From positions 124,001 to 188,000 of the forward strand of contig JBBDWR010000028.1 in assembly GCA_040902745.1 (NCBI GenBank): DNA of 64,000 nt, read 5' to 3'. This DNA is from JBBDWR01 sp040902745 (GTDB lineage: Bacteria; Actinomycetota; UBA4738; HRBIN12). This document shows positions 1 through 8,450 of the stretch, one piece after another; the stretch's first letter is position 1; each line of letters starts with the position of its first letter. The notes beneath the pieces are model-generated. The model did no database searches. It was given only the letters and a program-made list of their open reading frames with translations, and was not told where the DNA came from. The position numbers were made by a program, and so were the translations under genes.

Positions 1-690
1 ATCACGGCTCGGGGTCTGGGGGCGGACAAGCTCGAGGGCCTGTCCTCAGGAGCCGACGACTACATCGTCAAGCCCTTCGACAACGAGGAAGTGATCGCAC
101 GGGTCCGTGGAGCACTGCGACGATCGAAGTACATGAAGTCGCAGTCGCCCCTCACCGGACTGCCCGGCAACCTTCGGATCGAGGATGAGATCCAGACCCG
201 TGTCGACGCCGGCGAGGACTTCGCCGTGATGTACGCGGACGTGGACAACTTCAAGTCGTTCAGCGACCGGTACGGGTTCGTTCGCGGCGACGAAGCCCTG
301 CGGGCGACCGGATTGCTGATCCGCGATGCCGCCCGCGAGGTCGCCGGCCCGGATGCCTTCGTCGGACACATCGGTGGAGACGACTTCGTCGTGCTGACCT
401 CCCCAGACCTCGCCGTGCCGATCGCGGACACGATCATCGAGCGATTCGACGCCGGAGCGCCGAGCTTTTACGACCCGGCCGACGCGTCAAACGGATACCT
501 GGAGATCGAGGATCGACGAGGGCAACTCCAGCGCTTCCCATTGGTATCGATCTCGATCGGGATCGCCTCGACGCAGCAGCGGCGATTCCTCCATCGCGCC
601 GAGGCTGTGGCCGTCGCGACCGAGCTGAAGAACCACGCGAAACGGACGCCCGGATCCTCCTATGCCCCAGAGCGTCGCGGGCCTTCGTGA
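1..690 (+). CDS. Receiver-GGDEF response regulator, 5' end missing
   Basis: The reading frame is open from the first base, so the start lies outside the window. About 229 residues remain: the C-terminal third of a receiver domain (VKPF segment with the conserved lysine) followed by a diguanylate-cyclase-like domain that begins SPLTGLPGN. The signature motif reads GGDDF instead of GG(D/E)EF, so the catalytic-site glutamate is an aspartate. The YADVDNFK segment that should bind metal and GTP is present. An insertion of about 20 residues precedes the SISIGIAS strand. The downstream gene at 880 is a close paralogue with the same GGDDF, so this looks like a tandem duplication. A role in c-di-GMP signalling is inferred from the family, and catalysis is uncertain because of the motif change. 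Confidence 0.85.
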   Translation: MTARGLGADKLEGLSSGADDYIVKPFDNEEVIARVRGALRRSKYMKSQSPLTGLPGNLRIEDEIQTRVDAGEDFAVMYADVDNFKSFSDRYGFVRGDEALRATGLLIRDAAREVAGPDAFVGHIGGDDFVVLTSPDLAVPIADTIIERFDAGAPSFYDPADASNGYLEIEDRRGQLQRFPLVSISIGIASTQQRRFLHRAEAVAVATELKNHAKRTPGSSYAPERRGPS

Positions 691-879
691 TGAGGGCCGG
701 ACGAGCGTCGGAGGAGCGGTAGTGTCACAGGTGCGTGGGCCGGTTGAACGACCCCCGGTCGGGTGGTGCGTCCGGATGATCCTCGACCACCTTCAGGGGT
801 GTGGGTATCGTGCCGATTCCCGTGGGGCAGAGGGCTGGGTCCACCGCCCGGGAGCGCTCGGGCAAGGCGAGGAGGACGC

Positions 880-1836
880 ATGACGGAGGCGGCGCAGGGG
901 GTCGAGGGAGCGGAGCACGTGTTGGTCGTCGACGACGACCCGTTCATCGCTCGCCTCCTCGAGATCGAACTGCGCGCGTCCGGCTACGACGTCGTGACGG
1001 CCGTCGACGGCAAAGAGGGTCTCGAACGTATCCACGAGCGTGTCCCCGCCCTGGTGCTCTGCGACGTGATGATGCCCAACATGGACGGGCTCGAGTTGAC
1101 GCGACGTCTCCGGGCCGATCCGTCCACGTCCGGCGTAAGCGTGATCCTGCTGACGGCCCGTGGCCTGTCCGCGGACAAGCTCGAGGGGTTCTCCGTCGGG
1201 GCCGACGATTACATCGTCAAACCCTTCGACACGCCGGAGTTGCTGGCGCGGATCCGTGGGGTGCTCCGGCGCGCAAAGGAGATGCGCGCTCAGTCGCCGT
1301 TGACCGGCCTTCCGGGCAACGTCCGGATCCAGGACGAGATCGAGGAACGGGTCACTGCCGGGCGGCCATTCGCGATCCTCTACGCCGACCTCGACTACTT
1401 CAAGGCCTACAACGATCACTACGGCTTCGCTCGCGGGGACCAAGTGATCCAGTACACGGCACAGATGCTCCAAGAGGTCGCCCAGGGCATCGCCGGCATC
1501 GAGGCATTCGTGGGTCATGTCGGCGGGGACGACTTCGTGCTCGTGATCGATCCCCAGTACGCGGAGCCGGTTGCCGAGCGGATCGTCCAGCGCTTCGCCC
1601 AGGAGTCACCGCAGCTCTACGACGAAGCCGACCGCGCCCGAGGTGCCGTGGAGTTCCCGAGCCGCACCGGTGAGATGCAACGCTACCCGCTGGTGTCGGT
1701 CTCGGTCGGCGTGGCCACCACCGAGCGCAGGGCCTACTCGCACTTCGCGGAGGCGGTCGCGATCGCGACGGAGATGAAGACCTTCACGAAGCAGCAGGCC
1801 GGCTCGTCCTGGGCGATCGACCGCCGCACCTTCTGA
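880..1836 (+). CDS. Receiver-GGDEF response regulator (GGDDF variant)
   Basis: A 318-residue protein with a receiver domain at about 12-130 (acidic cluster DDD at 18-20, phospho-acceptor Asp62 in CDVMMPN, conserved Lys in VKPF), then a GGDEF-type domain at about 140-310. The active-site motif is GGDDF at 215-219. The YADLDYFK loop is intact, and the R residue usually found before GGDEF is replaced by H-V. The ATG at 880 follows GGCGAGGAGG at good spacing. An upstream ATG at 763 would add an Arg/Pro-rich stretch unlike the family and was rejected. It is a tandem paralogue of the preceding gene. Known families of this layout make c-di-GMP on phosphorylation. Whether this variant does is open. 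Confidence 0.88.
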   Translation: MTEAAQGVEGAEHVLVVDDDPFIARLLEIELRASGYDVVTAVDGKEGLERIHERVPALVLCDVMMPNMDGLELTRRLRADPSTSGVSVILLTARGLSADKLEGFSVGADDYIVKPFDTPELLARIRGVLRRAKEMRAQSPLTGLPGNVRIQDEIEERVTAGRPFAILYADLDYFKAYNDHYGFARGDQVIQYTAQMLQEVAQGIAGIEAFVGHVGGDDFVLVIDPQYAEPVAERIVQRFAQESPQLYDEADRARGAVEFPSRTGEMQRYPLVSVSVGVATTERRAYSHFAEAVAIATEMKTFTKQQAGSSWAIDRRTF

Positions 1837-1882
1837 TTCCGCGGAGGGGCGCGTCCTCCCCGATGCTGCTCGCTGGTTGGCC

Positions 1883-3043
1883 TCAGCTCGCCGCCCCGTC
1901 GAGTGCGGGGAACGAGAGGCGGAAGATGCTTCCGCCTCCCTCGTGCGGCTCGACGTCGATGCTGCCACCGTGGGCGCGCATGATCCTGCGCGCGAGGTAC
2001 AGACCGATCCCAAGTCCTTCGTGGGAGCGGGTGGTGCTCGAGTCCGCCTGCGTGAACGCTCCGAAGATCTGCTCTCGAAGGTCGTCGGGGATCCCCGGTC
2101 CCCGATCGAGCACGCTTACCCGGAGCTCACCGTCGTGCGCGTCCAGCTGGATCACGATGGATTCCTCGGGTGGGGAGAGGGCGAGCGCATTCTCCAACAG
2201 GACGACGAGTGCGCGTGTGCCGAGGCCGACATCCGCCCAGATCTTCGCGTCCGCAAAGGCTTGGGCCGGCATCTCGATCCGCTCGGCAGCTTCTCCGAAC
2301 TCCGACGAGGCCCGATCCAAGATCTCGCTCACCTGCACCGGTCGGGTCGACACTTCGACTCCCTCACGGTCGAGGCGTGCCGCGGCCGCGAGGTTTCCGA
2401 TCAGGCGCTTGATCCGATTGCCCGCGCGAGTGACGCCATGCAATAGATCCTGCAAGTCCTCATTGCTCATCTCGTCGCCGTGTTCGGCCACCGTCAGTGC
2501 GAACCCTTGGATCGTCGTGATCGGCGTGAAGAGCTCGTGCGAGAGGATCTGGATCAGTTCGGACTTGGTTCGGTTCAGTTCCTGCAGTTCACGCGCCAAC
2601 CCCTCGGATCGTTCCAGGAGATCGGTGAGTTCGTGGATCACATCTGCCGTGACTTCCACGGAAAGCGATCCTTGGCCATGCATCGACCGACGGATCGTAT
2701 AGAGGATCTCCTCCGCGGGCGTCCCCTTGACCATGTATCCGACGACTCCCGCGCGCAGCATCTCGAGGACCGTCCGACGGTCCTCGTACGCGGAGAGGGC
2801 AACGACGTGGGTCTGTGGCGACGCCCGAAGGATCTCCTTCGTCGCGCGGACGCCGCCACCGGCGGGCATCTTCACGTCGACGAGCGCCACGTCGGGGCGC
2901 TGGTCCTTGGCGACCTCGATCGCCTGGTCGGCGTCGCCGGCGATACCGACCACGTTCATGCCGGGATCGGACTCGACGAGATCGGCGAGCGCGGCGCGCA
3001 CGGCAGGCTCGTCCTCCGCGATCAGTACGCGGATCTGATCCAT
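1883..3043 (-). CDS. Hybrid receiver-histidine kinase
   Basis: A 386-residue protein with an N-terminal receiver (Asp56 in LVDVKMP, lysine in MVKGT), a linker helix, a HisKA dimerisation domain with phospho-acceptor His169 in SHELFTPI, and a HATPase_c domain (N box LLENALALS, G1 DRGPGIP, G2 GLGIGLYLARRIM). There is no membrane segment, so it is cytoplasmic. The ATG at 3043 begins MDQIRVLIAEDE. The in-frame start 11 codons further upstream adds nothing receiver-like. It lies downstream of, and on the same strand as, the receiver-EAL and PAS-kinase genes, probably as one transcription unit. Its receiver is strikingly similar to that of the neighbouring EAL protein. Family knowledge: a receiver placed before a kinase usually takes phosphate from another kinase and modulates the attached kinase. 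Confidence 0.88.
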   Translation of the reverse strand: MDQIRVLIAEDEPAVRAALADLVESDPGMNVVGIAGDADQAIEVAKDQRPDVALVDVKMPAGGGVRATKEILRASPQTHVVALSAYEDRRTVLEMLRAGVVGYMVKGTPAEEILYTIRRSMHGQGSLSVEVTADVIHELTDLLERSEGLARELQELNRTKSELIQILSHELFTPITTIQGFALTVAEHGDEMSNEDLQDLLHGVTRAGNRIKRLIGNLAAAARLDREGVEVSTRPVQVSEILDRASSEFGEAAERIEMPAQAFADAKIWADVGLGTRALVVLLENALALSPPEESIVIQLDAHDGELRVSVLDRGPGIPDDLREQIFGAFTQADSSTTRSHEGLGIGLYLARRIMRAHGGSIDVEPHEGGGSIFRLSFPALDGAAS

Positions 3044-3133
3044 CTCAACACCCTTCACGCGGACACCGGTGTGCACATCCGCACAGCACAGGTGCCGATG
3101 GAGCCTCGGCGTGGGCCGACGCCGGCATCGCCA

Positions 3134-4369
3134 TCATGGCATCCCCACGTCGGTCGCCCGACGGTGGTCCGTTACGGCCACGACCGCGGGCGCCCCCTGC
3201 ACCGGCTCCTGCTGGTCGATCGGCGCGGGGTGTGCCAGGAAATAGCCTTGGCCGAACTGCACGCCGAGCGAGAGCAGGGTGTCCAGCTCCGCTTGCGTCT
3301 CGATACCTTCGGCGACGATCGCGATGTCCATCTCCTCGGCGAACCGGATCAGTCCCGATGCGAGCGCGCGTCGAGCACGATCCGTGTCGATGTCTCGCAC
3401 CAGGCTGATGTCGACCTTCAGCACGTGCGGATCCAGGCGCAACGCGTGTCGCAGACTGGCGAAGCCGGCGCCCGCGTCGTCGATCGCAACCCGCACACCT
3501 CGGATCCGCAGCTTCTCTAGAGACTCCGTAAGCGCATCGTAGTCCTCGACCGCCTCGTGTTCGGTGATCTCGACCACCAGACGCTGGGAGTGTTCGCCGA
3601 TCACGACGTCGAGCAGGCGCGGAGACGTGGCGGTGCGGTGGGAGAGGTTGAGTGAGAGATATGCGTCCGGCGGGAGCAGATCGATGTTCTCCATCGCCAA
3701 GCGGATCGCTGTGAGCTCGAGATCGGTACCCAAGCCGACGGACGCGGCCTCGTTGAACCAGACGTCGGGCGGTCGTGGAGGGTCGCCCGCGAACCGTGCC
3801 AGGGCCTCCATGCCGACGATCGCCCGGTTTTCGAGATCGACGATCGGCTGAAAAACGATGCGCATGCCGGTGCCGTCGACGACTCGGCGGATCCGCTCCA
3901 TCACGAGCTCGCGCTCTTCGGTCTCGGTCGCCTCCCGCCGCAGCTGGGACGAGAGCTCATGGACGACGCTGCCCATCACCTCCGCCGACAGCGAGGTCTG
4001 TCCTCGGACGGCACGACCGATCGAGGCGACGATCTCCTCGGGAGCGGTGCCCTTCACGAGGTAGCCGACCGCCCCTGCGCGCAGCATCTCCAGCACGGTC
4101 GTGCGGTCTTCGTACGCGGACAGCGCGAGCACGCGTGTCCGAGGAGACGCTCGCACGATCTCCCGGGCGGCACGTGCGCCGCCTCCTCCGGGCATCTTCA
4201 CGTCGACGAGCGCGACATCGGGGTGTTGCGCGATCGCGAGCTCGATCGCCTCGTCCGCGTCGGCGGCAGCACCCACGAGGTCGAGTGCTCGCTCGGCGTC
4301 GATCAAGTCCGCGAGGGCGGAGCGCACCTCGCCTTCGTCGTCTGCGATCAGTACCCGGATGCTGTCCAT
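3134..4369 (-). CDS. Receiver-EAL protein, c-di-GMP phosphodiesterase
   Basis: A 411-residue protein with a receiver at 1-125 (Asp56, lysine in LVKGT) and an EAL domain at about 155-395. The residues expected for activity are visible: the EAL motif in GMEALARF, the asparagine of LNLSHR, the glutamate of VEITEHE, the DD pair in AIDDAGAGF, the lysine of LKVDISL, the glutamate of AEGIET and QGYFLAHP. It therefore probably hydrolyses c-di-GMP to pGpG. The ATG at 4369 opens MDSIRVLIADDE. A longer option from 4456 adds 29 residues of low information. It lies 124 bp downstream of the PAS kinase and 90 bp upstream of the receiver-kinase gene, all on the minus strand. Together with the GGDEF pair next door it forms a local c-di-GMP make-and-break set. 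Confidence 0.9.
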   Translation of the reverse strand: MDSIRVLIADDEGEVRSALADLIDAERALDLVGAAADADEAIELAIAQHPDVALVDVKMPGGGGARAAREIVRASPRTRVLALSAYEDRTTVLEMLRAGAVGYLVKGTAPEEIVASIGRAVRGQTSLSAEVMGSVVHELSSQLRREATETEERELVMERIRRVVDGTGMRIVFQPIVDLENRAIVGMEALARFAGDPPRPPDVWFNEAASVGLGTDLELTAIRLAMENIDLLPPDAYLSLNLSHRTATSPRLLDVVIGEHSQRLVVEITEHEAVEDYDALTESLEKLRIRGVRVAIDDAGAGFASLRHALRLDPHVLKVDISLVRDIDTDRARRALASGLIRFAEEMDIAIVAEGIETQAELDTLLSLGVQFGQGYFLAHPAPIDQQEPVQGAPAVVAVTDHRRATDVGMP

Positions 4370-4493
4370 CAGGTCGCCCCTCGGAGCCAGAGCGCCGCCG
4401 CGCGTGGGGCAGCGGGCATGCCGGTCGACGCGGGCAGACCGTACGTCCGCCTCCACCGCGAGGCAATGATCTGCTCGAACCTCCCCGGAGTGC

Positions 4494-6641
4494 TCACGCG
4501 GACCCCCCAGCGTCCCTCGGCCGTTCGACCGGCAGCCAGAAGTCCACCGTGGTCCCGTTGCCGGGTTCGCTCGTAACTCGGCAGGTTCCCCCTGCGAGCT
4601 CTGCCCGCTCGCGGATCGACGTCAATCCGAGGTGTCCCGGTCGGGGAGTGACTTGCTGGGAGTCGAATCCCACACCGTCGTCGACGATCCGAACGTGGAT
4701 GCCCTTGTTGTCCGAGCCGATCTCCACGCGTATCTGCGTGGCGTGCGCATGTTTCCGAACGTTCGCGAGCGCCTCCTGGGAGATCCGGTAGGTGATCGCC
4801 CGCACTTCGTCGGAGGGTTCGCTGTCGAGGTGCGCGTCGATGCGCACGACGAGGTCCGTCTCGATCGCGAGCTCGTGCAGGTACTGGCGCAACGCGGCCT
4901 CGAGTCCCTCGCGATCGAGCGCCGGCGGCCGCAGTTCGAACGTCAGCCGCCGGAGTCGGCGGATCGCCAGTTCGACGCTCTCGCCCAGCCGTTCAAGAAG
5001 CGTGGTGCCCTCCTTGCCGAGATCCAGGGCGCGGAGCGCTTCCAGTCGCAACCCGACGGCGGTCATCTTCTGGATCGAGTCGTCGTGGATATCGGCGGCG
5101 ATCCGCTGGCGCTCCTGCTCCTGGGCGTGCACCACGCGAGCGAGCAGGCTGCGTCGTTCGTCGTCGGTGTTCTGCAGGACATCGATGGTTCGCTGCAGTT
5201 CTTCCTGCGTCGTCTTGAGCTCCGTGATATCGAACAACACGCCCTGCCACTCGCGAGCCACGCCCGGACCGCCTCGCACCTGCTGTGCCTCCTCGTGAAC
5301 CCAGATCACGCGGCCGTCGCGAGTGTGTTTGCGATACTCGAGGGCGAACGGCTCGCCGGTCGCGTCGGTCCGCTCGTTCTCCGCCAGCACCCGCTCCCGG
5401 TCGTCGTCGTGGATCGTCTCGATCCACAGATCGTCAGGGTCGTTGACCCACTGCTCGGGGGGCCAGCCGAGGACGGTCTCGATCTGCGGGCTGACGTAGG
5501 TCGTCGCGAAGTCGTTGGCGCCCGGTGCGCTCTCCGCCCATACGTAAGTGACCGCGGGGAGCTGCTCGACCAGCGCGCGGAAGCGCTCCTCCGCCTTCCG
5601 GACGCGCTCCTCGGCGGTGCGCTGCTCCGTGATGTCGAGGACGAGTCCTTGCCAGGAGATGACCCGGCCGGTGCTGTCGCGCACCGGCACCGCTTCGTTG
5701 CGGACCCAGACCTCGCTGCCGGTGTCGAGCACATAGCGGAACTCTTCGCGGAACGGCTCCCCGGTCCGGACCGCGCGCTCCTCGGCGGCCAGGACGCGGT
5801 CGCGGTCCTGTGGGTGGAGCAGTCGGGGCCACGTGCCGGACTCGGCAAGCCATTCGTCCGGTGTGAAGCCCAGGAGGTCTTCGATCTGGGGGCTGACGTA
5901 GACGATCTCATCGCCTCCGGGCCGCGGGTGTTCCACGTACGTGACCGCCGGAAGCGACTCCACCAGTGCGCGGTACTGCGCCTGAGTCCGCTCTCGAACG
6001 ATCGCGGCGCCGAGGATCGCCGCCGCCGCGACGAGGGCGTCGATCTCGGCGGGGTTCCAATCCCGCTCGGTCCGGCATTCGTCGAATCCGATGTAACCCC
6101 ACCACTCCGGCCCGGCGAAGACGGGGACGCACGCGATCGCGAGGATCCCCTGCTCGACCAGGTCGCGCTGCTCCGCCTCTGGGAAATCACCACGCCGGCC
6201 GTGGATCACGTCCCCGGCCGAAAGGACGTCCTCCCAACGTGCCTGCTGCAGGTCCGCGAAGGTGAATCCTTGGAGCCACCCTTCGTCGATCAAGGGTCGG
6301 ATCGACGGTGCGGTCCACTCGGCTCGCTGGTAGTGCCGCAGTTCGCCGCCGGTCTTTGGGCGCGCCTCGAAGACGTATACACGGCTGGCGTCCGTCGCGA
6401 CACCGAGTCGCTCCAGAACCTCCGGCATGCGCCGCTCCCACGCGGGATCGGCGAGGAAAGCCTGCGCCGCGAACGTGACCGCTCGAAGGATCGCTTCGTG
6501 CCGATCCGGGTGAAGTGCGGACACGTTCGAGGCGTCCGATGCCGGCCCGCCGGATCCGGAGCCTGGTCCATCGGTCGCTTGTGGCGTTCGCCGCCCCGTT
6601 CGATTGCGCGGATCGGCGTGGTTGAGAAACGCTCGGGGCAT
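4494..6641 (-). CDS. GAF/PAS/PAS sensor histidine kinase, NarX type
   Basis: A 715-residue cytoplasmic sensor kinase. An N-terminal disordered tail of about 45 residues precedes a GAF domain (about 50-200), two PAS domains with PAC segments (about 205-325 and 335-455; HPQDRDRVL and HDDDRERVL loops), a helical linker and a HisKA_3 dimerisation domain. The phospho-acceptor is His519 in DIHDDSIQKM. The ATPase domain (VDDGVGF, GLTSIRERA, GTTVDFWLP) ends the protein. The ATG at 6641 follows a GAGGGGGG stretch. It is the first gene of a minus-strand run with the receiver-EAL and receiver-kinase genes, which may be its phosphotransfer partners. No LuxR-type partner regulator, which HisKA_3 kinases usually have, is visible. 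Confidence 0.9.
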   Translation of the reverse strand: MPRAFLNHADPRNRTGRRTPQATDGPGSGSGGPASDASNVSALHPDRHEAILRAVTFAAQAFLADPAWERRMPEVLERLGVATDASRVYVFEARPKTGGELRHYQRAEWTAPSIRPLIDEGWLQGFTFADLQQARWEDVLSAGDVIHGRRGDFPEAEQRDLVEQGILAIACVPVFAGPEWWGYIGFDECRTERDWNPAEIDALVAAAAILGAAIVRERTQAQYRALVESLPAVTYVEHPRPGGDEIVYVSPQIEDLLGFTPDEWLAESGTWPRLLHPQDRDRVLAAEERAVRTGEPFREEFRYVLDTGSEVWVRNEAVPVRDSTGRVISWQGLVLDITEQRTAEERVRKAEERFRALVEQLPAVTYVWAESAPGANDFATTYVSPQIETVLGWPPEQWVNDPDDLWIETIHDDDRERVLAENERTDATGEPFALEYRKHTRDGRVIWVHEEAQQVRGGPGVAREWQGVLFDITELKTTQEELQRTIDVLQNTDDERRSLLARVVHAQEQERQRIAADIHDDSIQKMTAVGLRLEALRALDLGKEGTTLLERLGESVELAIRRLRRLTFELRPPALDREGLEAALRQYLHELAIETDLVVRIDAHLDSEPSDEVRAITYRISQEALANVRKHAHATQIRVEIGSDNKGIHVRIVDDGVGFDSQQVTPRPGHLGLTSIRERAELAGGTCRVTSEPGNGTTVDFWLPVERPRDAGGSA

Positions 6642-6670
6642 CCGCCCCCCTCTACAGGCGCGAGATTTTC

Positions 6671-6703
6671 GGTCAGCGGCTGGTCAGCGGCTGGTCAGGT
6701 GCT
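6671..6703. repeat. Three tandem 11-bp repeats upstream of hutU
   Basis: The unit ggtcagcggct occurs twice perfectly (6671-6681, 6682-6692) and a third time with two changes (ggtcaggtgct, 6693-6703). The 11-bp period is about one helical turn, as expected for protein sites on one DNA face. It lies in the divergent space between the PAS kinase and hutU, about 47 bp before the likely hutU -10 box. An operator role is inferred. Confidence 0.6.
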
Positions 6704-6749
6704 ATGGAGTGCATCGGGACCCTGGCAGCGCCCCTTGAGCAGGCAGGGG

Positions 6750-6755
6750 TAGCAT
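6750..6755 (+). promoter_or_regulatory. Probable -10 box of hutU (TAGCAT)
   Basis: TAGCAT fits the TANNNT pattern seen before several genes here. A transcript starting about 7 nt later would have a leader of about 35 nt carrying the GGGAGGAGAA ribosome site at 6781-6790. No convincing -35 box is visible. Confidence 0.4.
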
Positions 6756-6796
6756 CGGCGGGCGGTCGCGTATCGGGCGTGGGAGGAGAACGGTCG

Positions 6797-8449
6797 GTGG
6801 CTCATCGTGAGATCCGAGCCCCGCGGGGCTCGCGGCGATCCTGCCGAGGCTGGCCCCAAGAGGCAGCCCTCCGGATGCTGATGAACAACCTCGATCCCGA
6901 CGTTGCCGAGCGCCCTGAGGATCTCGTCGTGTACGGAGGAACGGGGCGCGCCGCGCGCTCGTGGGAGGCATTCGACGCGATCGTGCGATCCCTGCGCGAG
7001 CTCGGGGACGAGGAGACGCTGCTCGTGCAATCCGGGAAGCCGGTCGGTGTGTTCCGCACCCACGCGATGGCCCCCCGTGTGCTGCTCGCGAACTCTCTGC
7101 TGGTGCCGAAGTGGGCGGACTGGGACACGTTCCGGGAGCTCGAGCGCCTGGGGCTGACGATGTACGGCCAGATGACGGCCGGTTCATGGATCTACATCGG
7201 CACCCAGGGGATCCTGCAGGGGACCTACGAGACCCTGGCCGAGTGCGCCGCTCAGCACTTCGGCGGATCGCTCGCCGGACGCATGGTCCTCACGTCGGGG
7301 CTGGGAGGCATGGGAGGGGCGCAGCCGCTCGCGGTCACGATGAACGACGGTGTCGCATTGTGTGTGGAGGTCGACCCGTCGCGGATCGATCGAAGGATCA
7401 AGACCGGCTACCTCGATCGTGAGACCCACGATCTCGACACGGCCGTCGCCTGGGCCGACGGGGCGCGCGACTCACGTGAGGCGATCTCGATCGGATTGCT
7501 CGGGAACGCGGCCGACGTGTTGCCGGCCTTGCTGAGCCGAGGGCTGCGTCCCGACGTGGTCACCGACCAGACGTCGGCGCACGATCCGCTCGCGGGCTAT
7601 GTCCCGGCCGGTTTGGAGCTCGACGCGGCAACGGCGCTGCGGCTCGCCGATCCCGAGGACTACGTGCGGCAGGCGCGCGCCTCGATGGCGCGGCACGTCG
7701 AGGCGATGGTGGGGTTCGGCGATGCGGGAGCCGTGGTGTTCGACTACGGCAACAATCTGCGCGCGGAGGCGGAGCTGGGCGGCTTCGCTCGCGCGTTCGA
7801 CTATCCGGGGTTCGTGCCGGCGTTCGTGCGACCGATGTTCTGCGAGGGCAAGGGTCCATTCCGATGGGTGGCCCTCTCGGGCGATCCGAGTGATATCGCG
7901 CGCACCGATCGCGCCGTCGCCGAGCTGTTCCCCGGCGACGATCGCTTGCTTCGCTGGCTACGGATGGCCAACGAACAAGTGGCGTTCCAGGGTTTGCCCG
8001 CGCGGATCTGCTGGTTGGGGTACGGGGAGCGGGCGCGGGCGGGTCTCGCGTTCAACGAGCTGGTTCGCACCGGAGAGGTGTCGGCGCCGATCGTGATCGG
8101 CCGCGACCACCTCGACAGCGGGAGTGTGGCGAGTCCCTACCGCGAGACCGAAGCGATGCGCGACGGCAGCGACGCGATCGCCGACTGGCCGATCCTGAAC
8201 GCCTTGGTCAACACCGCGGCGGGTGCACATTGGGTCAGCGTGCACCACGGCGGCGGGGTTGGGATCGGCAACTCGATCCATGCGGGCATGGTCGTCGTGG
8301 CGGACGGAACCGACGAGGCGGCGGAGCGGCTCGATCGCGTCCTCACGACCGATCCCGGTACCGGCGTCGTGCGGCACGCCGATGCGGGATACGAACGAGC
8401 GCTCGAAGTGGCCGACGAACGCGGCGTCCGGCTGCCGTGGAGGGACTGA
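6797..8449 (+). CDS. hutU: Urocanate hydratase
   Basis: Catalyses the second step of histidine breakdown, urocanate to 4-imidazolone-5-propionate, using tightly bound NAD+. The 550-residue length matches the family. Recognisable family segments are the N-terminal QEAALRMLMNNLDPDVAE, VQSGKPVGVF, the glycine-rich TSGLGGMGGAQP, DQTSAHDPL with the downstream GYVP, RPMFCEGKGPFRWVALSG, and the C-terminal HHGGGVGIGNSIHAGMV. The GTG at 6797 is preceded by GGGAGGAGAA at ideal spacing and gives the family's normal N-terminus, so the upstream ATG at 6704 was rejected. hutH and hutI lie nearby. The gene converges with the HutF-like gene, leaving a single base between the stop codons. Confidence 0.97.
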   Translation: MAHREIRAPRGSRRSCRGWPQEAALRMLMNNLDPDVAERPEDLVVYGGTGRAARSWEAFDAIVRSLRELGDEETLLVQSGKPVGVFRTHAMAPRVLLANSLLVPKWADWDTFRELERLGLTMYGQMTAGSWIYIGTQGILQGTYETLAECAAQHFGGSLAGRMVLTSGLGGMGGAQPLAVTMNDGVALCVEVDPSRIDRRIKTGYLDRETHDLDTAVAWADGARDSREAISIGLLGNAADVLPALLSRGLRPDVVTDQTSAHDPLAGYVPAGLELDAATALRLADPEDYVRQARASMARHVEAMVGFGDAGAVVFDYGNNLRAEAELGGFARAFDYPGFVPAFVRPMFCEGKGPFRWVALSGDPSDIARTDRAVAELFPGDDRLLRWLRMANEQVAFQGLPARICWLGYGERARAGLAFNELVRTGEVSAPIVIGRDHLDSGSVASPYRETEAMRDGSDAIADWPILNALVNTAAGAHWVSVHHGGGVGIGNSIHAGMVVVADGTDEAAERLDRVLTTDPGTGVVRHADAGYERALEVADERGVRLPWRD

Positions 8450-8450
8450 T

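Noticed and set aside
1843..1859. Possible terminator between the GGDEF gene and the receiver-kinase gene
   Set aside because: Only a 5-bp GGAGG/CCTCC stem with a 7-nt loop, and no T-rich tail. Too weak in such GC-rich DNA.
6704..6796. Longer hutU start at ATG 6704
   Set aside because: It adds 31 residues not found in urocanases. The GTG at 6797 has a strong ribosome site and gives the standard 550 residues.
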